Positions 26,361-36,101 of a stretch of DNA of 36,101 nucleotides are shown here, one piece after another. Position 1 is the first letter of the stretch. Each line of letters opens with the position of its first letter. Source of the stretch: Prochlorococcus sp. AG-436-K22 (GTDB taxonomy: Bacteria > Cyanobacteriota > Cyanobacteriia > PCC-6307 > Cyanobiaceae); the NCBI GenBank assembly GCA_003212555.1, contig QCPK01000012.1, forward strand, positions 1 to 36,101, read 5' to 3'. Both the position numbers and the translations under genes were made by a program. The notes beneath the pieces are model-generated. The model was not told the DNA's origin and did no database searches. It saw nothing but the letters and a program-made list of their open reading frames with translations.

Positions 26361-27092
26361 TCAAAGAGAAAAAAGCACTCCTTGTTCTCTTTGGGTTGGA
26401 ATAATACTTATACTATCCAGTTCTGAACAACAAAGGAAATCATCATCATGATTCCCAAGTCTCTCAAGCCGCTGACCATGAGTTGCCTTTCGTAAACATT
26501 GCTCAATATCATTTTTCCAACAAGACCAAAGAGAAATAGCAGCAAAAAGCTCATCATTCATTATTTGACAAGCGTTGTCAGATGATTCCAACAAGAATGA
26601 TGCAAGTGAACCTGCAGCAAGTGAATCTTCTAAAGAATATGCACCTTCCCATCCACTACCCAAAATTAAGACCTCTGTCGGTTGGTTCAAAAGTAACTTT
26701 TCAGCAACAGCTCTTCTATTAATCAATGCCATTGTATAAACAACCTTAGCTCCGTTTACTTTATTGAGTGCTCGCGTTCCATTTGTAGTACTCATAAATA
26801 AACGCTTTCCCTTCACGACATCAGAAGTAACCGCAACAGGAGAATTCCCCAAGTCGAATCCATCAATCATCTTCCCTCCGCGTTCCCCTAACAGGAGCTT
26901 TCGAGATGATGACCAATCAGAAGATTTTTCCCTTAGCTGGGACAAATCTGCAAACGTTTGAACAGCTTCTGCCCCGTTGTTTAAAGCACAAGCAATTGTG
27001 GTTGTAGCCCTAAGAACATCTATAACAACAGCAGTTTGAGATTTAATAACATATGGAACATCCCCAGCTACATGAAAATAGGAAAGCTTCAT
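26361..27092 (-). CDS. comB: ComB-family 2-phosphosulfolactate phosphatase-like protein
   Basis: A 243-residue protein with the ComB pattern: [23 protein letters not shown] at about 22-44, [20 protein letters not shown] near 66-85, STTNGTRAL near 101-109, and a distal [20 protein letters not shown] near 143-162. In methanogens ComB removes phosphate from 2-phosphosulfolactate in coenzyme M synthesis. Cyanobacteria have no known coenzyme M pathway, so the real substrate here may be sulfolactate phosphate for another purpose or something else. It is the first gene of the minus-strand run and diverges from ubiD by 63 bp. Confidence 0.85.
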   Translation of the reverse strand: MKLSYFHVAGDVPYVIKSQTAVVIDVLRATTTIACALNNGAEAVQTFADLSQLREKSSDWSSSRKLLLGERGGKMIDGFDLGNSPVAVTSDVVKGKRLFMSTTNGTRALNKVNGAKVVYTMALINRRAVAEKLLLNQPTEVLILGSGWEGAYSLEDSLAAGSLASFLLESSDNACQIMNDELFAAISLWSCWKNDIEQCLRKATHGQRLERLGNHDDDFLCCSELDSISIIPTQREQGVLFSL

Positions 27093-27155
27093 GACCTAAT
27101 CTATGACAATCTAAGTAAGGGTAACTAAACTAATCGTCTAAGTGCGAAGAAAATA

Positions 27156-28721
27156 ATGAATCTCTTTCAATCGGCAAATGGGCCTCATGACATGAGAGCC
27201 TTTCTATCTCAACTAGAAAAGAAAGGGCAACTCAGAAGAATACAAAAAGCTGTTGATCCTGACCTGGAACTTGCAGCTATTAGTGATCGAGTTCTTGGAA
27301 TGGGAGGTCCAGCACTGTTATTTGAAAATGTTGTTGGCTCATCTGTACCTGTTGCAGTCAACCTTTTGGGGACCGTTGAAAGAGTATCTTGGAGCATGGG
27401 CCTTGATTCAGTTAATCAACTAGAGGAGCTTGGGGAGAAATTATCAAACCTTCAAAATCCTGAACCACCTAAAAATATAAAAGAAACAATTAAATATGGT
27501 GGTCTAATATGGGATCTTCTCAGAGCAATTCCAGATAGAGATCTTACCCCACCATGTCGTCATAAAGTATTAAAAGGAGACGAGGTCGACCTAGATAAAA
27601 TTCCTTTAATACGCCCATGGCCTGGCGATGCAGGAAAAATAATTACCTTTGGACTTGTGATCACAAAAGATCCAGAGACTCACACCCCCAATGTTGGCGT
27701 TTACAGACTTCAGCAACAATCAAAACAAACATTGACCGTTCATTGGCTAAGCGTGAGAGGTGGGGCTAGGCACTTAAGGAAAGCCGCGGCGATGGGGAAG
27801 AAGCTAGAGATAGCAATTGCAGTTGGTGTACATCCACTGATTCTCATGGCAGCTGCAACTCCTATACCTGTTGCTCTAAGTGAGTGGCTGTTCGCAGGTC
27901 TATATTCTGGACAAGGTGTCCGCCTAAGTAAATGCAAAACAATAGATTTAGAGGTACCTAGCCATAGTGAATTTGTTCTTGAAGGGACAATTACTCCGGG
28001 AGAGGAAATGAACGACGGTCCATTCGGAGATCATATGGGCTTTTATGGTGGAGTAGAGGCTTCACCCTTAATACGTTTAGATTGTATTACTCACAGAAAG
28101 GATCCAATCTTTCTAACTACTTTTAGTGGTAGACCCCCTAAGGAAGAGGCTATGCTTGCTATTGCATTAAATAGAATATATACGCCTATTCTTAGAAGGC
28201 AAATAACAGAGATTGTCGATTTCTTCCTCCCGATGGAAGCATTAAGTTATAAGCTAGCAATAATTTCAATTAAAAAAAGTTATCCCGGCCAGGCAAAAAG
28301 AGCTGCCATTGCCTTCTGGAGCGCCTTACCACAATTTACCTATACAAAATTTGTAGTCGTAGTTGATTCTACAATAAATGTAAGAGATCCACGTCAAGTT
28401 ATATGGGCAATATCTAGTTTAGTAGATCCACAAAGAGATCTCTTAATAATGGAAAATACACCATTTGATAGCCTTGATTTTGCAAGTGTAGATATTGGAT
28501 TGGGAGGCAGGCTATCAATAGATGCAACAACAAAAATTGGTCCTGAAAAAAATCATGAATGGGGCGAACCTTTAAATCATTCAGATAGTCTTAAAAAGAG
28601 CATAGATGAAAATTGGCATGAACTTGGACTATCTAACTTAGAAGAAAAGGATGCTGACCCTTCCTTGTTTGGGTATGTTATTAATGAAGTTATTAAGCTA
28701 AATCACATCACAAATTCATAA
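27156..28721 (+). CDS. ubiD: UbiD-family decarboxylase
   Basis: A 521-residue protein over the full length of prenylated-FMN-dependent UbiD decarboxylases. Characteristic stretches are the N-terminal MRAFLSQLEKKGQLRRI, PLIRPWPGDAGKIITFG near 150-166, VGVYRLQQQSKQTLTVHWL, and EMNDGPFGDHMGFYGG near 287-302 with acidic and aromatic active-site residues. Cyanobacterial homologues decarboxylate 4-hydroxy-3-polyprenylbenzoate in plastoquinone synthesis; this fits the polyprenyl synthase nearby. The flavin-prenylating partner UbiX is not in the window. The ATG at 27156 is well placed. aroA follows after 70 bp. Confidence 0.9.
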   Translation: MNLFQSANGPHDMRAFLSQLEKKGQLRRIQKAVDPDLELAAISDRVLGMGGPALLFENVVGSSVPVAVNLLGTVERVSWSMGLDSVNQLEELGEKLSNLQNPEPPKNIKETIKYGGLIWDLLRAIPDRDLTPPCRHKVLKGDEVDLDKIPLIRPWPGDAGKIITFGLVITKDPETHTPNVGVYRLQQQSKQTLTVHWLSVRGGARHLRKAAAMGKKLEIAIAVGVHPLILMAAATPIPVALSEWLFAGLYSGQGVRLSKCKTIDLEVPSHSEFVLEGTITPGEEMNDGPFGDHMGFYGGVEASPLIRLDCITHRKDPIFLTTFSGRPPKEEAMLAIALNRIYTPILRRQITEIVDFFLPMEALSYKLAIISIKKSYPGQAKRAAIAFWSALPQFTYTKFVVVVDSTINVRDPRQVIWAISSLVDPQRDLLIMENTPFDSLDFASVDIGLGGRLSIDATTKIGPEKNHEWGEPLNHSDSLKKSIDENWHELGLSNLEEKDADPSLFGYVINEVIKLNHITNS

Positions 28722-28791
28722 ATGGATTTCAAATAAGTGTACTTACTAAACTAATAATAATAAAATTAAATTACTTGAATCGATAATCTCC

Positions 28792-30120
28792 TTGAGTATA
28801 ATTAAAGATCAAGCTTCTCTAAGAGAAATTAAATCTGGGGGCAAGCTTTTAGGTATTGTAAAGGTGCCTGGTGACAAATCGATTTCACACCGTTCCCTTT
28901 TATTAGGCGCAATTGCAGAAGGAGAAACAACTATAGAAGGTCTTCTACCTGCTGAAGACCCCATTAGTACTAGTAAATGTTTAAAAGCAATGGGAGTAAG
29001 AATAGAATTTCTAAATGATAGAAAACTCGTGAAAGTTCATGGAGTGGGTCTTGATGGTCTAAAAGAGCCAAATGATGTACTCAACTGTGGCAATTCAGGA
29101 ACAACAATGAGATTATTACTTGGTTTATTAGTCGGGAAACAAGGTAGACATTTTGTTTTGAATGGCGACAACTCATTAAATAGCAGACCAATGAAAAGAG
29201 TTGGGCACCCTCTCAAAATGATGGGTGCAAAAGTTAGTGGTCGTTCCAATGGTGATTTTGCACCATTATCTGTCATTGGATCACAGCTTCATGGAGCTGT
29301 GATTGGCACACCTGTAGCCAGTGCTCAAATCAAATCAGCAATCCTGCTTGCAGCTCTTACAGCGGAAGGATCAACAACAGTTATAGAACCAGCAAATTCA
29401 AGAGACCATACAGAAAGAATGCTAAAAGCCTTTGGAGCTAATATAGAGATAACAGGAGAGTTAGGTCGACATATAACGCTTCGCCCTGTACCAAAATTAA
29501 GAGCCACTCAAATAGTTGTTCCAGGTGACATAAGCTCCGCTGCTTTCTGGTTAATAGCAGGCTCCTTAATTCCAGGATCAGATATAACTATAGAAAACAT
29601 TGGATTAAATCCAACAAGGACAGGGATACTGGATGTATTAAAACAAATGGAAGCTAATATTGAATTTCTTAACAAAAGAGAAATTGCAGGAGAGCCTGTA
29701 GGGGATATAAGAGTTGTTTCATCAAAACAACTAAAGCCATTCTATATAGACAATGAAATAATGCCTCGACTTGTTGATGAAGTTCCTATCCTCACAGTTG
29801 CTGCATGTTTTTGTAATGGCACAAGTCAAATAAAAGGTGCCAGTGAATTACGAGTAAAAGAGACTGATCGGTTGGCTGTTATGGCTAGGCAATTATCCAA
29901 AATGTCTGCAAATATTGAAGAGCATTCTGATGGCTTGACAATCCAAGGAGGGAAAGGACTTATAGGAGCAGATATGGATAGTGAGTCTGACCACCGCGTA
30001 GCCATGAGTCTTGCAATAGCATCTCTTATGGCTAAGGGCGATTCAACTATTACTAGGAGCAATGCTGCTTCAGTTTCCTACCCTGAATTTTGGACTGATC
30101 TTGAAAGACTTCGTAAATAA
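28792..30120 (+). CDS. aroA: 3-phosphoshikimate 1-carboxyvinyltransferase (EPSP synthase)
   Basis: A 442-residue EPSP synthase. The N-terminal [16 protein letters not shown] (25-40), [15 protein letters not shown] (97-111), [11 protein letters not shown] (131-141), NPTRTGILD and [12 protein letters not shown] are all present. It joins shikimate-3-phosphate and phosphoenolpyruvate in aromatic amino-acid and quinone synthesis. Its overall pattern resembles the class II-like group (Agrobacterium/Bacillus relatives) more than E. coli. The position aligned with the Ala of glyphosate-tolerant class II enzymes is Gly103, so the enzyme is expected to be sensitive. The start is TTG at 28792; no ATG precedes the conserved core. 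The next gene starts within its 3' end. Confidence 0.95.
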   Translation: MSIIKDQASLREIKSGGKLLGIVKVPGDKSISHRSLLLGAIAEGETTIEGLLPAEDPISTSKCLKAMGVRIEFLNDRKLVKVHGVGLDGLKEPNDVLNCGNSGTTMRLLLGLLVGKQGRHFVLNGDNSLNSRPMKRVGHPLKMMGAKVSGRSNGDFAPLSVIGSQLHGAVIGTPVASAQIKSAILLAALTAEGSTTVIEPANSRDHTERMLKAFGANIEITGELGRHITLRPVPKLRATQIVVPGDISSAAFWLIAGSLIPGSDITIENIGLNPTRTGILDVLKQMEANIEFLNKREIAGEPVGDIRVVSSKQLKPFYIDNEIMPRLVDEVPILTVAACFCNGTSQIKGASELRVKETDRLAVMARQLSKMSANIEEHSDGLTIQGGKGLIGADMDSESDHRVAMSLAIASLMAKGDSTITRSNAASVSYPEFWTDLERLRK

Positions 30121-31042
30121 GGAACCTCAAACGAAATGTACATCCAACAATCTGAGAGTATATGAAACGGGTGACGGAAGCATATCCCTAGTAAATACAG
30201 ACTTGAGAGAAGTCTTTCATAATTCTAATGGGGCCAGGAAGGAAGCTATTGAAAAATTTATAAACCCATCTGAAATCAATCTTTTTAAGGAACAAAAAGA
30301 AATTTCAGTTCTAGATCTATGCGTTGGAATGGGATATAACTCAGCATGTCTAGTGGATGCAATACTTAAAACACAATTATCTCTTGATTGGTGGGGATTA
30401 GAGCAGGATAAACGACCCTTACAGATAGCATTATCCAGTGCAAAATTTAGATCTACATGGAAAAACAAAACGCTTAATTTTCTAGAATGTATTAATGAAA
30501 AAAATCAATGGGAAAGCAACTTGGGAAAAGGTAAAATGCTATGGGGGGATGCACGGCTAGAAATAACTAAAATTCCTAAGGAAACAAAATATGATCTGAT
30601 TTTTCATGACGCATTCTCACCTCAGAAATCTCCAGAACTTTGGAGTGAGGAGTTTCTACAAAAGCTGTCAAAGAAACTTTCTAACGGTGGCAAATTGATC
30701 ACGTATTCCAGAGCGGCGGCTATTCGAGCAAGTTTAAGAAGATCCGGACTTACGTTGCAATCACTGTTAACTACAAAATCATCAGAGAACAATTGGAGCA
30801 ATGGAACTGTAGCTATTAAGAGTCCAAATCCTCACAACAAATCCACAAACACGCTCTTATGGAGTCCTTTAAGTCAAATGGAAGAAGATCATTTGATGAC
30901 TGTCGCAGCAATACCTTATAGAGATCCAACAGGAAATTCCTCGAGTTTTGAGATAATTGAACGAAGAAATTGTGAGCAAAAGAAAAGTAATCTTTCAAAT
31001 ACAAACTCATGGAAAAAACGATGGATACGTACAAAATATTGA
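30062..31042 (+). CDS. MnmC-like (DUF752) tRNA-modifying methyltransferase domain protein
   Basis: A 326-residue protein related to the methyltransferase half of Mnm[29 protein letters not shown] (about 35-62) matches the family entry region, [13 protein letters not shown] (83-95) is the SAM motif [11 protein letters not shown] holds the acidic ribose-binding region, and [19 protein letters not shown] (177-195) is the DxFSP catalytic loop. Unlike E. coli MnmC, no FAD oxidoreductase domain is attached. MnmC methylates the 5-aminomethyl group of wobble uridine; this may do the same. The ATG at 30062 overlaps aroA by 59 bp; an in-frame TTG at 30101 would shorten the overlap. glmU starts 38 bp downstream. 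Confidence 0.82.
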   Translation: MLLQFPTLNFGLILKDFVNKEPQTKCTSNNLRVYETGDGSISLVNTDLREVFHNSNGARKEAIEKFINPSEINLFKEQKEISVLDLCVGMGYNSACLVDAILKTQLSLDWWGLEQDKRPLQIALSSAKFRSTWKNKTLNFLECINEKNQWESNLGKGKMLWGDARLEITKIPKETKYDLIFHDAFSPQKSPELWSEEFLQKLSKKLSNGGKLITYSRAAAIRASLRRSGLTLQSLLTTKSSENNWSNGTVAIKSPNPHNKSTNTLLWSPLSQMEEDHLMTVAAIPYRDPTGNSSSFEIIERRNCEQKKSNLSNTNSWKKRWIRTKY

Positions 31043-31080
31043 TAAGACGCTGTAGATTTCCTATAGAACACATATCGTAA

Positions 31081-32430
31081 ATGCTTGCTGTCGCAATATT
31101 AGCTGCTGGGAAAGGAACAAGGATGCATAGTAACATCCCAAAAGTTCTACAAAAGATTGCAGGTACAACACTATTAGAAAGGGTTATCAATTGTTGTCGA
31201 GGCCTTAGCCCTGACAAATCATTAGTGATTGTCGGCCACCAATCTAAACAGATAAAAGAAAGTATTTCCTCTATGAAGGATATTGAATTTGTAACACAAG
31301 AACCTCAAAATGGGACAGGACATGCAGTGCAACAGCTTCTCCCTATATTGAAAGACTTTGATGGAGATATACTTGTTCTAAATGGAGATGTCCCTTTATT
31401 AAGTTCTAGCACGATATTAGAACTTCTTTCGAGCCACCGCTCACGGAAAGCAGATGCCTCGATATTAACAGCTAGACTTCCAGTCCCTGATGGCTATGGA
31501 AGGGTATTTAGCGATCATGAAGGGAACGTAGACAGAATTATTGAGGATCGTGATTGTACTAAGGAAGAGAAAAAGAATAATCTGACAAATGCCGGCGTTT
31601 ACTGCTTTAAGTGGAAAAAAGTAAAAGATGTTTTACAAAAGCTCACTAGTAACAATGCTCAAAATGAAATCTATCTAACTGACTCAATTCAAAAGCTGCG
31701 TACAGTAATTCAAATTGAAGTAAGTGATTCCAATGAGGTAAATGGAGTTAATGACAAACAACAGCTATCAACATGTGAGAATCTACTTCAAGAACGGTTA
31801 CGTACTTATTGGATGAAGAAAGGCGTAAAATTTATAAGTCCTAATACATCCACAATTAGCGACAAAACTCGTTTTGGAAAAGATGTGACAATAGAACCAT
31901 CAACACATCTACGCGGCGAAAATATAATTGGTGACAATTGTCATCTTGGTCCTAATAGCCTTATTGAGGATAGTGAGTTAAAAGCTAATGTTTCTATACT
32001 ATATTCTGTTGTCAAAGACTCAGTAATTCATGAGAATGTGCAAATAGGCCCCTTTTCACATCTGCGTCCAGGTACCAATTTAATGAATGATTGTAAGATA
32101 GGCAATTTCGTAGAAATCAAAAAGAGCAATCTGGATGAAAATACCAAAGTAAACCACTTAAGTTATATAGGTGACTGTGACATTGGCAAGGCAACCAATA
32201 TTGGAGCAGGAACAATCACTGCTAATTATGATGGTTCTAAAAAACATCAAACTATAATCGGTAAAAATTGCAAAACAGGAGCAAATTCAGTCTTGGTGGC
32301 ACCCCTAAAAGTAGGCGATGGAGTAACCATCGGTGCAGGATCAACAATAACTCAGGATATTCCTAATGATTCGTTAGCAATTGAAAGATCGAGGCAAATT
32401 ACGAAGAAAAAAAACCTCTCTAAGGATTAG
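31081..32430 (+). CDS. glmU: Bifunctional GlmU: N-acetylglucosamine-1-phosphate uridyltransferase / glucosamine-1-phosphate acetyltransferase
   Basis: A 449-residue two-domain enzyme making UDP-N-acetylglucosamine. The uridyltransferase part has LAAGKGTRM at 7-15 with K21 of the IPKVL stretch, and LNGDVPLL near 100-107. The C-terminal part is a left-handed beta-helix of hexapeptide repeats with H359 in NHLSYIGD, the catalytic base for acetyl transfer, followed by [13 protein letters not shown]. It is the last gene of the aroA-mnmC-like-glmU run. Its stop is 5 bp from the convergent murF stop, and its last codons (a lysine run) carry the U-tract of the murF terminator on the other strand. Confidence 0.96.
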   Translation: MLAVAILAAGKGTRMHSNIPKVLQKIAGTTLLERVINCCRGLSPDKSLVIVGHQSKQIKESISSMKDIEFVTQEPQNGTGHAVQQLLPILKDFDGDILVLNGDVPLLSSSTILELLSSHRSRKADASILTARLPVPDGYGRVFSDHEGNVDRIIEDRDCTKEEKKNNLTNAGVYCFKWKKVKDVLQKLTSNNAQNEIYLTDSIQKLRTVIQIEVSDSNEVNGVNDKQQLSTCENLLQERLRTYWMKKGVKFISPNTSTISDKTRFGKDVTIEPSTHLRGENIIGDNCHLGPNSLIEDSELKANVSILYSVVKDSVIHENVQIGPFSHLRPGTNLMNDCKIGNFVEIKKSNLDENTKVNHLSYIGDCDIGKATNIGAGTITANYDGSKKHQTIIGKNCKTGANSVLVAPLKVGDGVTIGAGSTITQDIPNDSLAIERSRQITKKKNLSKD

Positions 32431-32436
32431 AGAAGC
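32407..32436 (-). terminator. Intrinsic terminator of murF, embedded in the 3' end of glmU
   Basis: Read on the minus strand, TCTCTAA (32433-32427) pairs with TTAGAGA (32423-32417) around a 3-nt loop, extended by T-G, C-G and G-T pairs to a 10-bp stem. It is followed directly by eight T (32414-32407). The stem begins at the last base of the murF stop codon. The plus strand lacks a U-run after the stem, so it is directional. Confidence 0.72.
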
Positions 32437-33818
32437 TAATAATGATCCTTCAACAAAGCTAATAATCTTTCCAAAGAAACTTGTCTACTTGCTTTAAGCA
32501 AAAGGAAATCGCCAGATCTTAGCCAACTTTTCAAAATAAATAAGGCTTCTTCCGGGGAAGAAACAACTTCAACATATTTTAGAGAGTTGGCAGCGTCTTG
32601 CATCACTTTAGCCTCAGGTCCTTTTACAAAGATCACCAGTCCATCAAGGCCTTTTCTTACGGCATATTCAACAACTTCTCTGTGAAAGTCAACACTTTTC
32701 ACTCCTAACTCAAGCATGTTACCAAGTACGGCAAATCTTCGTCCTGGCTTTCTAACAAGCAAATCAACTGCTGCCATAACAGATTCAGGTGATGAATTAT
32801 ATGTATGATCCATCACATTAATTGTACCTATTTTGAACATTTGACCGCGTCCCGCTGGTAACTCCATAGGAAAGACGCCAATACTCTTAAGAGGAACCTT
32901 CACTTCAGAGGCAACTGCTAGGCTTAACATAAAATTCCTAGCATTATGTACCCCTTCAAGGGGTAGTTTGAATATATGGTCCTGAAAAGAAATAGACCAG
33001 TCATTCAGATTTAAAGTACCAATGAAGTCAGTATTCTTATCTTTATTAACTTGTTCCTCGTCGGTATCGACATGAAGGCCTACTCGAATTATTCTACCTT
33101 TCCAAGAAGACTCCACGGCATTCTCAAGTATCAAGTCACCAGCTGGAATAATGAGTACACCATCTGGATTCAAGAAAGATGTGATCTCAGATTTCGCTTG
33201 AGCTATCTTCTCTCGACTCCCTAGGCGAGACATATGAGAACTCCCAATATTTGTAATAATTGCTATATCAGGGGAAGCACATTTTGACAACCTCTCGATT
33301 TCTCCGGGTCCACGCATTCCCATCTCAAGAATAATTGCAAAGTGACTAGAGTCTGCTCTTAATAAAGTAAGTGGAACTCCAACATCATTATTTTTATTCT
33401 CTGAGGTAGACAATATTGGGCCCAAGGAACGTAAGGCAGAATGAATTAATTCTCTTGTTGTCGTCTTACCAACCGAGCCTGTTATTGCTATAACAGGACT
33501 TACGAGAGATCTTCGATGAAGTAAAGCTAACTCTTGAAAAGCTATAAGGGTATCTTTAACTCGCCAATAAGTTAAGTTATCAGGAATTGGAAAGGTGCAT
33601 TTATCAGAAACAATCAATGCCTGAGCTCCTCTTTCATAGGCCTCTTTTATATATAAGTGTCCATCATGGTTTTCACCTATTAAAGGAACAAAGAGAGATC
33701 CCTTTATCAACTTTCTGCTATCAGTACTAATTTTACCGATAGGTACATTTAGATCAGAATGGTTACTATTGTAAGGTTCGCCCCAAATAGAACATAATTG
33801 TCTTAGTGTAACAGGCAT
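32436..33818 (-). CDS. murF: UDP-N-acetylmuramoyl-tripeptide--D-alanyl-D-alanine ligase
   Basis: A 460-residue Mur ligase. The N-terminal domain has ISTDSRKLIKGSLFVPLIGENHDG (about 30-53), which binds UDP. The central ATPase has GSVGKTTTRELI at 114-125, SENKNNDVGVPLTLL near 137-151, and LEMGMRGPGEI near 164-174. A C-terminal ligase domain contains DHTYNSSPESVMAAVDLL. It adds D-Ala-D-Ala to complete the peptidoglycan stem peptide in the cytoplasm. It follows glgA by 50 bp on the same strand and ends in the terminator described above. Confidence 0.96.
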   Translation of the reverse strand: MPVTLRQLCSIWGEPYNSNHSDLNVPIGKISTDSRKLIKGSLFVPLIGENHDGHLYIKEAYERGAQALIVSDKCTFPIPDNLTYWRVKDTLIAFQELALLHRRSLVSPVIAITGSVGKTTTRELIHSALRSLGPILSTSENKNNDVGVPLTLLRADSSHFAIILEMGMRGPGEIERLSKCASPDIAIITNIGSSHMSRLGSREKIAQAKSEITSFLNPDGVLIIPAGDLILENAVESSWKGRIIRVGLHVDTDEEQVNKDKNTDFIGTLNLNDWSISFQDHIFKLPLEGVHNARNFMLSLAVASEVKVPLKSIGVFPMELPAGRGQMFKIGTINVMDHTYNSSPESVMAAVDLLVRKPGRRFAVLGNMLELGVKSVDFHREVVEYAVRKGLDGLVIFVKGPEAKVMQDAANSLKYVEVVSSPEEALFILKSWLRSGDFLLLKASRQVSLERLLALLKDHY

Positions 33819-33868
33819 ATTAAATTAATTGACTACATTTTCTAATGAAAAAATTTAGGAAGATAATT

Positions 33869-35326
33869 TTACTTCTTTTTTATTGTTAATGATGGATCAG
33901 CATCTTGGCCTACAGAAAATTTCTTAACTTCGTTCACATCAGGTGACGGTTCTTTTGTTCCACTAACTTCTAAATACATTCTTTCATATTCTCTTGCTGA
34001 CTTTGTCCAACTATAAGATTTAGACATAGCACGTTTTTGCAGATCTCTCCAAGTAGACTTATGACGAAAAGCTTCCCATGATCTTACTAACGCGGTATAG
34101 AAATCAATTGGCTCGAATCGATCAAAACAAAATCCTGTTCCTGTTTCTTGCACCGGGTCATGTGGTTGAACTGTATCCACAAGTCCACCAACATTCCTAA
34201 CAATAGGAATTGAACCATAACGCATAGCCAATAATTGACTGATGCCACATGGTTCAAAGCGGCTAGGCATTAAGAAAGCATCGCTACCCGCATAAATGAG
34301 ACGAGAGAGAGAGTCATCATAGGTAAGATAAACAGCGAACCTTCCTGGATAGTCGATAGCAAGTTGCCAAAGAGCTGACTCTAAGGCCTGATCACCTGTT
34401 CCTAAAACAACGATTTGAGAATCAGTATAGGAAAGGAGTCTTCTAGAAACTTGCAGGAGTAAATCTACTCCTTTTTGATCAACTAATCTTCCTACCATAC
34501 CAAGCAAGTATTTCTCAGAGTTGACTTCTAGTCCCATTTGATTCTGAAGGACCTCTTTATTTTTTATGCGACCTGAAATATCTTCACTATTGAAATTTGA
34601 TGGAATTAATGAATCAGTTGAGGGGTCCCAATCTGCTAAATCGATACCATTAAGTATCCCACGCAATTTCCCAGAAATATAATTTAAAAGACCTTCTAAG
34701 CTTTCTCCATATTCAGAAGTTCGTATTTCCTTCGCATAAGTAGGAGAGACAGCATTAACTCTGTCGGCATAAAGCATAGCTGTAGCCATTGTGTGATCAC
34801 CACTCATATACCAAGGGCACCAGGTCATTCGATCTAGTTTCCAGCGCCATGGTCCTTGATATTTAAGATTGTGAATGGTAAAAACAGTACTTATTTCTGG
34901 ATCTTGATGCATCCAAACAGGAATCATTCCTGTATGCCAATCATGGCAATGAAGAACCTGAGGCTTCCATGAATTCCATGCAAATTCAGCAGTTGCACTT
35001 GCAAAAAAAGTAAACCGCCAATCTTCATCATCTCCTCCGTAGATTCTCTCAGGATCAAATGCTGGGTGCCCGACTAAATAAAGAGGAAGATTATTAACAG
35101 GATGCTTTGTTTCATAAACAGAGAATTCTGCACCCATTGTTTGAGCTGTAAAAATGGGTTCTTTTGGAATATCAAGAATCGACCAGAGTTTGCCATAACC
35201 TGGAAGAATTAAGCGAACATCGTGGCCAAGCCTTGTCAAGGCTGGAGGCAAAGAGCCTACAACATCCCCCATCCCACCGACCTTAATCATCGGTGCGCAT
35301 TCAGCCGCCGCGAAAAGAACGCGCAT
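33869..35326 (-). CDS. glgA: Glycogen synthase (ADP-glucose, GT5)
   Basis: A 485-residue GT5 glucosyltransferase from the ATG at 35326. [24 protein letters not shown] carries the ADP-glucose-binding K-x-G-G motif at 15-18. [11 protein letters not shown] near 115-125, a VGRLVDQKG near 295, and [19 protein letters not shown] near 370 with the catalytic Glu are all present. It extends glycogen chains from ADP-glucose, storing fixed carbon. A GTG three codons upstream (35335) is in frame, but the ATG gives the family's usual N-terminus. It lies 50 bp after menB and before murF; a single minus-strand transcript is likely. Confidence 0.95.
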   Translation of the reverse strand: MRVLFAAAECAPMIKVGGMGDVVGSLPPALTRLGHDVRLILPGYGKLWSILDIPKEPIFTAQTMGAEFSVYETKHPVNNLPLYLVGHPAFDPERIYGGDDEDWRFTFFASATAEFAWNSWKPQVLHCHDWHTGMIPVWMHQDPEISTVFTIHNLKYQGPWRWKLDRMTWCPWYMSGDHTMATAMLYADRVNAVSPTYAKEIRTSEYGESLEGLLNYISGKLRGILNGIDLADWDPSTDSLIPSNFNSEDISGRIKNKEVLQNQMGLEVNSEKYLLGMVGRLVDQKGVDLLLQVSRRLLSYTDSQIVVLGTGDQALESALWQLAIDYPGRFAVYLTYDDSLSRLIYAGSDAFLMPSRFEPCGISQLLAMRYGSIPIVRNVGGLVDTVQPHDPVQETGTGFCFDRFEPIDFYTALVRSWEAFRHKSTWRDLQKRAMSKSYSWTKSAREYERMYLEVSGTKEPSPDVNEVKKFSVGQDADPSLTIKKK

Positions 35327-35376
35327 TCCTGTCACTTTTTTAATTTAAATATGAATAATTCAGGAATCCTAATGGT

Positions 35377-36101
35377 TCATGGCAACCAATCGAATTTTGA
35401 AAAGTTAGGTTTCCTTTTTTGTAAAAATGCATCTTTACCCTCTTGAGCTTCTTTTGTCTTATAAAAAAGATGAGTTGTATTTCCAGCAAGCTCCTGAATA
35501 CCTGAAAGTCCATCAGTCTCTGCATTAAATGAAGATTTCAAACAACGTATAGCAGTAGGGCTATGTTGAAGAATTTCTCTTGCCCATTTAACGCCTTCCA
35601 TTTCTAAATCATTAATGGAGGTAATTGCATTCACAAGCCCCATTTGAAGAGCCTCCTTAGCCCCATACTGCCTGCATAAAAACCATATTTCACGTGCCTT
35701 TCTTTGGCCAACTACTTTTGCTAAATAACCTGAGCCAAAACCAGCATCAAAACTTCCTACCTTGGGACCTGTTTGGCCAAACACAGCATTTTCTGCAGCA
35801 AGACTTAAGTCACACAAGAGATGAAGAACCTGACCACCGCCAATCGCATAACCAGAAACAAGAGCAATTACGACCTTGGGAATAGTTCTAATAATTCTCT
35901 GCAAATCTAAGACATTTAACCTAGGCAAACCATCATCATCTAAGTAACCACCTTCCCCTCTAACGCTCTGATCACCGCCAGCACAAAAAGAGAAACCACC
36001 ATCACTAGCAGGTGAAACACCTGTAAATAAAATTACGCCAATGTTCTTATTATCTCGAATTTTTACAAAAGCATCACATAATTCATTAACCGTTTGTGGC
36101 C
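35377..36101 (-). CDS. menB: 1,4-dihydroxy-2-naphthoyl-CoA synthase, N-terminus cut by the window
   Basis: The frame is open from the right edge of the window to the stop at 35377, about 241 residues. It shows the MenB pattern of the crotonase family: [56 protein letters not shown], and [20 protein letters not shown]. The GGDQSVRG and VGSFDAG stretches are the CoA and naphthoyl-binding loops. It closes the naphthalene ring in phylloquinone (vitamin K1) synthesis, the electron carrier in photosystem I. An apparent start at 35928 is an internal TTG, not the true start; the N-terminus lies beyond the window. Confidence 0.95.
   Translation of the reverse strand, partial: PQTVNELCDAFVKIRDNKNIGVILFTGVSPASDGGFSFCAGGDQSVRGEGGYLDDDGLPRLNVLDLQRIIRTIPKVVIALVSGYAIGGGQVLHLLCDLSLAAENAVFGQTGPKVGSFDAGFGSGYLAKVVGQRKAREIWFLCRQYGAKEALQMGLVNAITSINDLEMEGVKWAREILQHSPTAIRCLKSSFNAETDGLSGIQELAGNTTHLFYKTKEAQEGKDAFLQKRKPNFSKFDWLP

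Noticed and set aside
29280-29303. Inverted repeat (9-bp arms, 6-nt loop) inside aroA
   Set aside because: Lies in mid-gene coding sequence, has no U-run, and is within what chance can give.
1-36101. Mobile elements, CRISPR arrays, prophage genes, tRNA or rRNA genes
   Set aside because: No transposase, integrase, direct-repeat array, or cloverleaf-type sequence was seen on either strand by reading; a tRNA scan was not possible.

Overview
The window reads as chromosomal DNA of a marine picocyanobacterium, most likely a low-light-type Prochlorococcus. It is AT-rich and tightly packed, with mostly short intergenic gaps. It carries several cyanobacterium/plastid-restricted families: DUF3531, a CPP1-like J-domain membrane protein, a CRR42-like (DUF3148) protein and a DUF92/VTE6-like kinase. 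Menaquinone/phylloquinone (menB), polyprenyl-diphosphate, glycogen (glgA) and NtcA-regulated glnA genes fit this lineage. The strain cannot be fixed from sequence alone. I see no tRNA, rRNA, CRISPR, insertion sequence, prophage or integrase.

Layout. 1-346: 3'-truncated VOC (glyoxalase-fold) gene on the minus strand. 439-4721: aspartate aminotransferase, then a phnC-phnE transporter pair with a tandem-fused permease and an SGNH hydrolase, all plus strand; no phnD binding-protein gene is present. 4766-6783 (minus): DUF92, rsmE, DUF3531. 6898-8442 (plus): ECF-like ATPase and hslO (Hsp33). 8455-11107 (minus): CPP1-like protein, prfC, CRR42-like protein. 11254-13898 (plus): bioY, lspA and a DUF697-type GTPase. 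13813-15362 (minus): a group II PLP decarboxylase followed by a 58-residue membrane protein whose 3' end lies antisense inside the GTPase gene. 15434-15940 (plus): tadA, ending 3 bp from a class V aminotransferase (minus, 15944-17146). 17343-18764: glnA behind a textbook NtcA promoter. 18765-19179: the only gap over 300 bp, with a 28-bp fully paired hairpin. 19180-20241: SAM methyltransferase. 20342-27092 (minus): comB, nitrilase, amiC, murI, polyprenyl diphosphate synthase and acs. 27156-32430 (plus): ubiD, aroA, MnmC-like methyltransferase, glmU. 32436-36101 (minus): menB (cut by the window end), glgA, murF.

How the genes work together. Envelope synthesis is served by murI, amiC, glmU, murF and lspA; quinone and isoprenoid metabolism by the polyprenyl synthase, ubiD, menB and DUF92; nitrogen and amino-acid metabolism by glnA, two aminotransferases, the PLP decarboxylase, nitrilase and aroA; translation fidelity by rsmE, prfC, tadA and the MnmC-like gene; central carbon by acs and glgA.

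Most of this is conserved core genome. I do not see a convincing new multi-gene system. The items most worth a second look are the phnCE pair without its binding protein, the hairpin after glnA, the antisense-overlapping small membrane protein gene, and the decarboxylase with Gln in place of the usual His before its PLP lysine.
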